Below are positions 6,009 to 10,792 of a stretch of DNA of 10,792 bases, piece by piece. Where the stretch lies: positions 2,551-13,342 of the forward strand of contig JAOABO010000037.1 in the NCBI GenBank assembly GCA_026418315.1, read 5' to 3'. Under the pieces are notes generated by a model, which searched no databases, was not told the DNA's origin, and saw nothing but the letters and a program-made list of their open reading frames with translations. Position 1 is the stretch's first letter, and each line of letters begins with the position of its first letter. The DNA comes from Bacteroidia bacterium. Lineage in GTDB: Bacteria; Bacteroidota; Bacteroidia; B-17B0; Aurantibacillaceae. The position numbers and the translations under genes are program-made.

Positions 6009-8573
6009 TTATAGTTCACCTAAAAATCCACCAATAGTAAAATGGAATTGTCCTTTACCATTACCTATACCCGGATTACCAGGTACATTATCAAATCCCC
6101 AACCATAATCCAATCCTAATAAGCCAAACATGGGTAAAAATATTCTGACGCCCACACCTGCACTTCTTTTTACAGAAAATGGATTAAAGTATTTTAAGTT
6201 AGAAAAAGCATTCCCGGCTTCTGCAAACCCTAAAACAAAAATAGTGGCTTGTGGATTTAAGGTAAGCGGATAACGCAGTTCCATTGTATAACGACTCACA
6301 ATAGGCGAACCATACGAGTCAGAAAGAGAATTATCAGGATAACCGCGTAGTGCAATAATTTCGCGGGATACAAAATTCTGAAACCCACTTAACCCGCTTC
6401 CACCTAAATAAAATCGTTCAAAAGGAGAAAAACCCATTGCTTTTTGATAATATGCAAGAAAGCCCCATCCCATTTTTAATCTTAAAACTAAGTTTCTTGC
6501 TTCTTTTCCTTCTGCGGCTTTTTTATTGGTAATTTGGGTAAACCATTCTGCTGTGAATTTGTATTTTTGATATTCTATAAATTTATATTTTTGTTGAGCT
6601 GTGAGGTCTGAAATATTTTGATGACTGAATGTAAAAAATGAATAAGGAGGAGTCCATTGACCAGTAAATGAAATATTAGAGCCATTTTTTGGAAATATAG
6701 GAGCATCAATAGAATTTCTGGAAATATTAAATGAAAAATGGAAATCGTTGGCAAATCCGGTATTTAATCCCTGAAACAAGGAGTATCTGTTAAGGTGGTA
6801 ATAGTTGTAATTAGTAGACGTGTATATCTGAAAGTAGTCATCGGGCCACTTTAATCTTTTACCAAAGCCAATGGATGAGCCAATAATGTCCATAAATTGG
6901 GCATTAGGGTTATCTACTTTTTTTCCATTTACTTTTATTTTTTTTGCAACACCCAACGGGGCAAAAGAAGTGAAGAATATAGTGCCTGTAAGTGAATTAG
7001 GCCTTTTTCCACCCAACCATGGTTCTGTAAATGAAATATTGTAAGATTGATAAAAAGTTCCGTTGGTTTGTGCCTGTACGCTTAATCTTTGTCCATCTCC
7101 GCTTGGTAATGGAGTCCATGCTCCTTTTTTAAAAATGTTTTTTGCAGAAAAGTTATTAAAAGTAACGCCCAGTGTTCCTAAAACTCTTCCGCCACCCCAG
7201 CCACCGGATAATTGAAGTTGGTCATTGGGTTTTTCTTCAAGTGTATATTCTAAGTCCACTGTTCCTTCGGCAGGATTAGGAACAGGATTAACGCCAAATT
7301 TTTCAGGGTCAAAGTATCCTAATTGTGCCAGTTCTCTTTGTGTACGAATAATATCTGAGCGTCTGAACAATTGTCCTGGGCGGGTTCTGATTTCTCTGTA
7401 AATAACTTTGTCATTTGTTTTGTCGTTTCCTTTTACATTGACTTTATTGATAATAGCTTGTTTCCCTTCGTATATATGAATATCAAAATCAATGGTGTCG
7501 TTGCGAATTTGTCTTTCTTTTGCCTGAACCTGAAAAAACAAATAGCCATCATCCATATACAATGAAGAAATATCAAAGCCATTTGGGTTCATAAATAATT
7601 TTTGGTCTAATTTCTGTTGATTAAAAATTTCACCTTCTTTAATATTCAAAATAGTATCTAATTGTCCGCTTCTATATTTTGAGTTGCCGTACCAGTAAAA
7701 TTTTCCAAAGTAATATTTGTGTCCTTCTTCAATTGTAATATCAATATTGACTTTGTATTTTTCTACAAAATAAACGGTGTCTTTTATAATTCGGGCATCT
7801 CTGTACCCGCGTGCATTGTATTTTTCAATAATGTTGGGCAAATCTTTTTCTAAGTTCTCTTCAAGGTATTTACCGGAATTAAAAGGATTCCACCATCTTT
7901 TTCTTTTTGTTTCTTTCATACTTCGTCTTAACTTGCCCGCAGAAAGTGCTTCATTCCCGTGAAATATAATATCTTTTACTGTTACTTTTTTTCCTTTGTT
8001 TATTTTAATGTATAGAATAACATGAGGGGTTTTTGTGGTTTTGTCGGGTTCTTGTGTAATGCTTACTTCTGTAAAGTAATACCCTTTGTTAATGTAATAT
8101 TCTTTAATGGTATTTTTGATGTTTCCAATGGTATAATCTGTAATAATTTTTTCTCTGACCAATCGTATTTTTTCTCTTATATCATCTGCTTCACTTTTTT
8201 TAATTTTTCCGATGAAGGTAAATTTGGAGAGTCGTGGCTTTTCAGTAACAACAATTTTCAAAAAAATATCATTGCCCGAAATTTTATCAATGTATAATTG
8301 AACATCATCAAACATGCCTTGTTTCATAAGGTTTTTAATAGCATCAGAAGTTTTATCGCCGGGAATTTGAATAACATCGCCCACTGAAATGCCTGTAAGA
8401 TATTTCAGGACATTTTTATCAATATTTTCAACGCCTTCAATTTCAATTCCGGCTACCGTGTATTTTTTGGGTGGATTTTGATACCATGACTCTGTATTGT
8501 TATTTTGAGAAAAACCATAGAATAGGACAAATAATAAACAAATAAATATATGATATTTTTGTGTCAAAGACAT
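6009..8573 (-). CDS. bamA: Outer-membrane protein assembly factor BamA (Omp85 family)
   Basis: An 854-residue precursor of the central BAM subunit, which folds beta-barrel proteins into the outer membrane. Residues 1-23 form a signal peptide ending LFYGFSQ. Five POTRA domains follow at roughly 38-113, 115-196, 197-286, 287-372 and 373-449. The last carries the typical VKGNDKTNDKVIYREIRTRPG and a LAQLGYFDPE helix. The barrel runs from about 452 to the end, with the conserved loop-6 LRGYPDN (RGY at 743-745) and a final strand QFHFTIGGF. The chain ends GEL rather than in an aromatic residue, three positions past the last Phe/Leu. A GTG at 8612 would add 13 residues in front of the signal peptide and overlap uppS by 29 bases, so the ATG at 8573, ten bases after uppS, is preferred. 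POTRA3 has a basic WW insertion (KRKRWWNPF). Confidence 0.95.
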   Translation of the reverse strand: MSLTQKYHIFICLLFVLFYGFSQNNNTESWYQNPPKKYTVAGIEIEGVENIDKNVLKYLTGISVGDVIQIPGDKTSDAIKNLMKQGMFDDVQLYIDKISGNDIFLKIVVTEKPRLSKFTFIGKIKKSEADDIREKIRLVREKIITDYTIGNIKNTIKEYYINKGYYFTEVSITQEPDKTTKTPHVILYIKINKGKKVTVKDIIFHGNEALSAGKLRRSMKETKRKRWWNPFNSGKYLEENLEKDLPNIIEKYNARGYRDARIIKDTVYFVEKYKVNIDITIEEGHKYYFGKFYWYGNSKYRSGQLDTILNIKEGEIFNQQKLDQKLFMNPNGFDISSLYMDDGYLFFQVQAKERQIRNDTIDFDIHIYEGKQAIINKVNVKGNDKTNDKVIYREIRTRPGQLFRRSDIIRTQRELAQLGYFDPEKFGVNPVPNPAEGTVDLEYTLEEKPNDQLQLSGGWGGGRVLGTLGVTFNNFSAKNIFKKGAWTPLPSGDGQRLSVQAQTNGTFYQSYNISFTEPWLGGKRPNSLTGTIFFTSFAPLGVAKKIKVNGKKVDNPNAQFMDIIGSSIGFGKRLKWPDDYFQIYTSTNYNYYHLNRYSLFQGLNTGFANDFHFSFNISRNSIDAPIFPKNGSNISFTGQWTPPYSFFTFSHQNISDLTAQQKYKFIEYQKYKFTAEWFTQITNKKAAEGKEARNLVLRLKMGWGFLAYYQKAMGFSPFERFYLGGSGLSGFQNFVSREIIALRGYPDNSLSDSYGSPIVSRYTMELRYPLTLNPQATIFVLGFAEAGNAFSNLKYFNPFSVKRSAGVGVRIFLPMFGLLGLDYGWGFDNVPGNPGIGNGKGQFHFTIGGFLGEL

Positions 8574-8583
8574 GTTAGATGAT

Positions 8584-9342
8584 TTATTTGTGTTCTGATT
8601 GTATTTGCTCACTGGTTTTTCCGAACCTTCTTTCTCTTTTTTGAAAGTCCATAATAGCTTTGTAAAACTCTTCTTTTGTAAATTCAGGCCAATAGATGGG
8701 TGTAAAATAAAATTCTGTATAGGCGGCTTGCCATAGTAGAAAGTTGCTGATTCTGTATTCTCCTGATGTGCGAATAATAAGCTCTGGGTCTGGTATGTTG
8801 GCTGTATTTAGGTGTTGTTCGATGATTTGCGGTGTAATATTTTCTGGTTCTAAAAAGCCATCTTTAACTTTTTGGGCTATTAATTTACATGCATGGGTAA
8901 TTTCCCATTTAGATGAATAATTAAGGGCAAGGATGAGTGTAAGCTGGGTATTATTTTTTAATAATTCAATTGAATTTATAAGCGATTGATAGCATTTTTC
9001 AGGAAGTTGTTTTATATCTCCTATTGTAGTTAGTTTAATATTATTCTTATTTAATTCAGATACTTCTGTTTCAATAGCAAAAACAAGCAATTCCATTAAA
9101 GCGTCCACTTCTTCCTTTGGTCTGTTCCAGTTTTCAGTGCTAAAAGCGTAAAGTGTCAGATATTTTACACCACATTCAATGGATGCTTTTACAGCATTTC
9201 TTACCGATTCTACACCTGCTTTGTGCCCTTCTATTCTGTCTTTTCCATGTTTTTTTGCCCATCTTCCATTTCCATCCATAATAATGGCTACATGTGAGGG
9301 AACCTGGCTTTGTTGTATTATTTTTAAGTAATCTTTACTCAC
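8584..9342 (-). CDS. uppS: Isoprenyl transferase (undecaprenyl diphosphate synthase)
   Basis: A 252-residue cis-prenyltransferase that condenses farnesyl diphosphate with eight isopentenyl units to make undecaprenyl diphosphate (EC 2.5.1.31), the lipid carrier for peptidoglycan and O-antigen precursors. Seen directly: IIMDGNGRWAKK with catalytic D23, EGHKAG (39-43), LTLYAFSTENWNRP (62-75), LNYSSKWEI (140-148), and the pyrophosphate-binding IIRTSGEYRISNF (189-201) followed by EFYFTPIYWPEF. The start is GTG. An in-frame TAA lies two codons upstream and the next ATG is M22 inside the active site, so GTG at 9342-9340 is the only reasonable choice. It heads the six-gene minus-strand cluster. The uppS-bamA pair is common in Bacteroidota, where the carrier lipid and outer-membrane assembly are made from one transcript. 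A perfect -7 promoter element lies 18 bases upstream. Confidence 0.96.
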   Translation of the reverse strand: MSKDYLKIIQQSQVPSHVAIIMDGNGRWAKKHGKDRIEGHKAGVESVRNAVKASIECGVKYLTLYAFSTENWNRPKEEVDALMELLVFAIETEVSELNKNNIKLTTIGDIKQLPEKCYQSLINSIELLKNNTQLTLILALNYSSKWEITHACKLIAQKVKDGFLEPENITPQIIEQHLNTANIPDPELIIRTSGEYRISNFLLWQAAYTEFYFTPIYWPEFTKEEFYKAIMDFQKRERRFGKTSEQIQSEHK

Positions 9343-9359
9343 CTGTTAAAATTGAGTGG

Positions 9360-9390
9360 CAAAAATAACTTTTATTTGGTCAGAATAAAA
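9360..9390 (-). promoter_or_regulatory. Candidate promoter of the uppS-bamA operon
   Basis: On the minus strand TATTTTTG at 9367-9360 is a perfect match to the Bacteroidetes -7 element TAnnTTTG. A TTTT at 9390-9387 stands 19 bases upstream in the -33 position (consensus TTTG, one mismatch). Transcription would start near 9350-9355, about ten bases before the GTG start of uppS. This is the only convincing promoter before the six-gene cluster. Confidence 0.5.
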
Positions 9391-9406
9391 ATTTTCTGTA
9401 CATTTG
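9375..9406 (+). promoter_or_regulatory. Bacteroidetes-type promoter of the secreted surface-protein gene
   Basis: TTTG at 9375-9378, a 20-base spacer, and TACATTTG at 9399-9406 match both boxes of the Bacteroidetes housekeeping (sigma-ABfr) promoter exactly. The expected start is near 9411-9414, giving a 5' leader of about 43 bases before the ATG at 9456. It overlaps the oppositely oriented uppS promoter between 9375 and 9390. Confidence 0.65.
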
Positions 9407-9455
9407 TAACCAATTGATTTATTAATCGTAATATAACAACTTAAAAACCAAGTAT

Positions 9456-10792
9456 ATGAAAAAAGTTTTTTTACTACTCAACATTGTTCTGATAAACTAT
9501 GTTAATGCACAGTCCATCTATAACTACAAAGGAAGTGGAGCATTGAATGCTCTTTCAAGTTGGACACTGAGTCCTGGTGGGTCTAATCCACCTAATTTCA
9601 CTAATCCTAATCAAATTTTTGTACTTACTAATGTCTCAAGTACTACTTTAAGTGCTGCTGGATGGACGGTAAGTGGTGCAGGGTCTGAAATCAGAGTAGG
9701 TAATGGTAGCAGTGCTACTAATCTGGCTGTTAATAGTAATGCTACTTTAATGGTCAGTGGAGGAGCTAAGTTGAGAGTGCAGAATAATGGAACATTGAGT
9801 TTGTATCAATCTACGATGACTAATTTACCAACACACACAGATGTTATATTGGCTAATGGTTCAACAGTAAATTGGGCACAAAATACAGCAGTCAATTTAT
9901 GGCCACTTAATTATTGGAATTTAACCTTATCAGTTGCGTCTAAAAACCTGGCAGCAAGTACTTCTGTTACTGTTCAAAATCAATATAATACCAACAACAT
10001 GACCATTACGTTTAATGCCAATAGTGGTTTGTTTATTATGGGTAATGTTTCGGGGGTGTTAGGTTTAAGAAGTACAGTGCCAACATCTTCGGTGGTAATA
10101 GGAGGTATGGTTACAAGTAGTGTTAATATTGGATTACCTGTAAATGACCAGACATTTGGTTATTTTGAGTTAAGTAGAAATTCACTTGTGAAAATAAACA
10201 AATCTGCTGGTAGTTGGGTAATGTTCGCGAATTTCTCAGCAACTACGGGTACAGTGGATATTACGGGTTTGTCTAATAATCATGTTTTGTATGTTAATGG
10301 AAATGTTACACTTGGTTGCCAATGGATGGCAACAAATACATTGATATTGTCTATAGGAGGAAGTGGTTCCCTTACAGGTAGTTTAAATTTTGTTTCTGGA
10401 TACAATTCGTTAGCAGAGCTAAGGTTCAATAAATTAGGACAAACTCTTTCCTTGGGTAATCAATTAAATATATTTTCAAATGTGGGTATAACAAATGGCA
10501 CCTTGAATACAAATGGAAATTTAGTTCTTAAATCTACAGCAACACAAAAAGCAAGAATAAATACACTAGGTTCTGCTGCAGATGTGATTGGTAATGTTAC
10601 TGTAGAAACTCTTGCAAAAAGTGGGTATACTGGTTGGACAAATCTTGCAGTAGCAGGTGTAACGGGACAAACAATGGCAGGAGGTTGGGGGGATGACTTC
10701 CCAATGACATGTCCTTCCGGATGCCCTAATGGCTCAACTGCTGGTGGACAGCCATTTACTTCAGTAACTACTTATAATGAGACCAATAATAC
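9456..10792 (+). CDS. Large secreted surface or adhesin-like protein (partial, C-terminus missing)
   Basis: The frame opens with ATG at 9456 and stays open for 445 codons to the right edge, so the C-terminus is missing. Residues 1-18 are a signal peptide (MKKVFLLLNIVLINYVNA, cleavage before QS). The mature part is low in charge and rich in Asn, Ser, Thr and Gly. It alternates short beta-like stretches with NG and GN turns, as in beta-helix or repeat adhesins. A segment with TNGNLVLKSTATQKARI (352-368), then GNVTVE (379-384) and a downstream Trp-containing stretch, resembles the module common in large Bacteroidota proteins exported by the type IX secretion system. Such proteins usually end in a sorting domain, which would lie outside the window. 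A CPSGC pair (C419, C423) might form a disulfide. Exact function and final length are unknown. Its own promoter diverges from the uppS operon. Confidence 0.8.
   Translation, partial: MKKVFLLLNIVLINYVNAQSIYNYKGSGALNALSSWTLSPGGSNPPNFTNPNQIFVLTNVSSTTLSAAGWTVSGAGSEIRVGNGSSATNLAVNSNATLMVSGGAKLRVQNNGTLSLYQSTMTNLPTHTDVILANGSTVNWAQNTAVNLWPLNYWNLTLSVASKNLAASTSVTVQNQYNTNNMTITFNANSGLFIMGNVSGVLGLRSTVPTSSVVIGGMVTSSVNIGLPVNDQTFGYFELSRNSLVKINKSAGSWVMFANFSATTGTVDITGLSNNHVLYVNGNVTLGCQWMATNTLILSIGGSGSLTGSLNFVSGYNSLAELRFNKLGQTLSLGNQLNIFSNVGITNGTLNTNGNLVLKSTATQKARINTLGSAADVIGNVTVETLAKSGYTGWTNLAVAGVTGQTMAGGWGDDFPMTCPSGCPNGSTAGGQPFTSVTTYNETNN

Noticed and set aside
7371..8297. Three short plus-strand open frames (7371-7565, 7777-7962, 8022-8297)
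   Set aside because: All lie antisense inside bamA, and their Phe/Ile-rich products are the expected shadow of AT-rich coding DNA.
8574..8612. GTG start for bamA at 8612
   Set aside because: It would put 13 polar residues before an otherwise normal signal peptide and overlap uppS; ATG 8573 fits better.
1..10792. tRNA genes, rRNA, CRISPR repeats, transposase genes, toxin-antitoxin pairs, attachment sites
   Set aside because: Looked for on both strands and none seen. Coding sequence covers almost the whole window and all of it belongs to ordinary chromosomal families or one small unknown.

Overview
The window comes from an AT-rich member of the Bacteroidota (Bacteroidetes), class uncertain. 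The evidence is Bacteroidetes-type promoters (TTTG, about 20 bases, then TAnnTTTG), A-rich leaders without clear Shine-Dalgarno sites, a five-POTRA BamA, a YfhO-type membrane protein, and a large secreted surface protein whose repeat style is typical of Bacteroidota. No tRNA, rRNA, CRISPR array or insertion sequence was seen. There is no gene-free stretch longer than about 120 bases.

Layout. Positions 1-2255 (minus) hold most of a large YfhO-family membrane protein whose C-terminus lies beyond the left edge. It diverges from a plus-strand pair: an enoyl-CoA hydratase (2351-3142) and a membrane-anchored helix-hairpin-helix (ComEA-like) protein (3229-4101). These converge on a tight six-gene minus-strand cluster read from 9342 down to 4135: uppS, bamA, a divergent GroES-like protein, a 76-residue unknown, a GuaD-type guanine deaminase and a family 2 glycosyltransferase. 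Gaps are 7-18 bases, and the last pair overlaps by one base, so a single operon is likely. A partial secreted adhesin-like protein starts at 9456 (plus) and runs off the right edge.

How the genes fit together. UppS makes the undecaprenyl carrier lipid for peptidoglycan and surface polysaccharide. BamA inserts outer-membrane proteins. The glycosyltransferase and the YfhO-like protein probably decorate cell-surface glycans. The operon is therefore mainly an envelope-biogenesis unit with a purine-salvage enzyme and a GroES-like protein embedded in it. The 113-base gap between uppS and the surface protein carries two divergent, overlapping promoters with perfect -7 elements. Nothing here is clearly a new defence or mobile system. 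The least explained items are the GroES-like protein without a nearby GroEL, the 76-residue unknown beside it, and the overlapping promoters.
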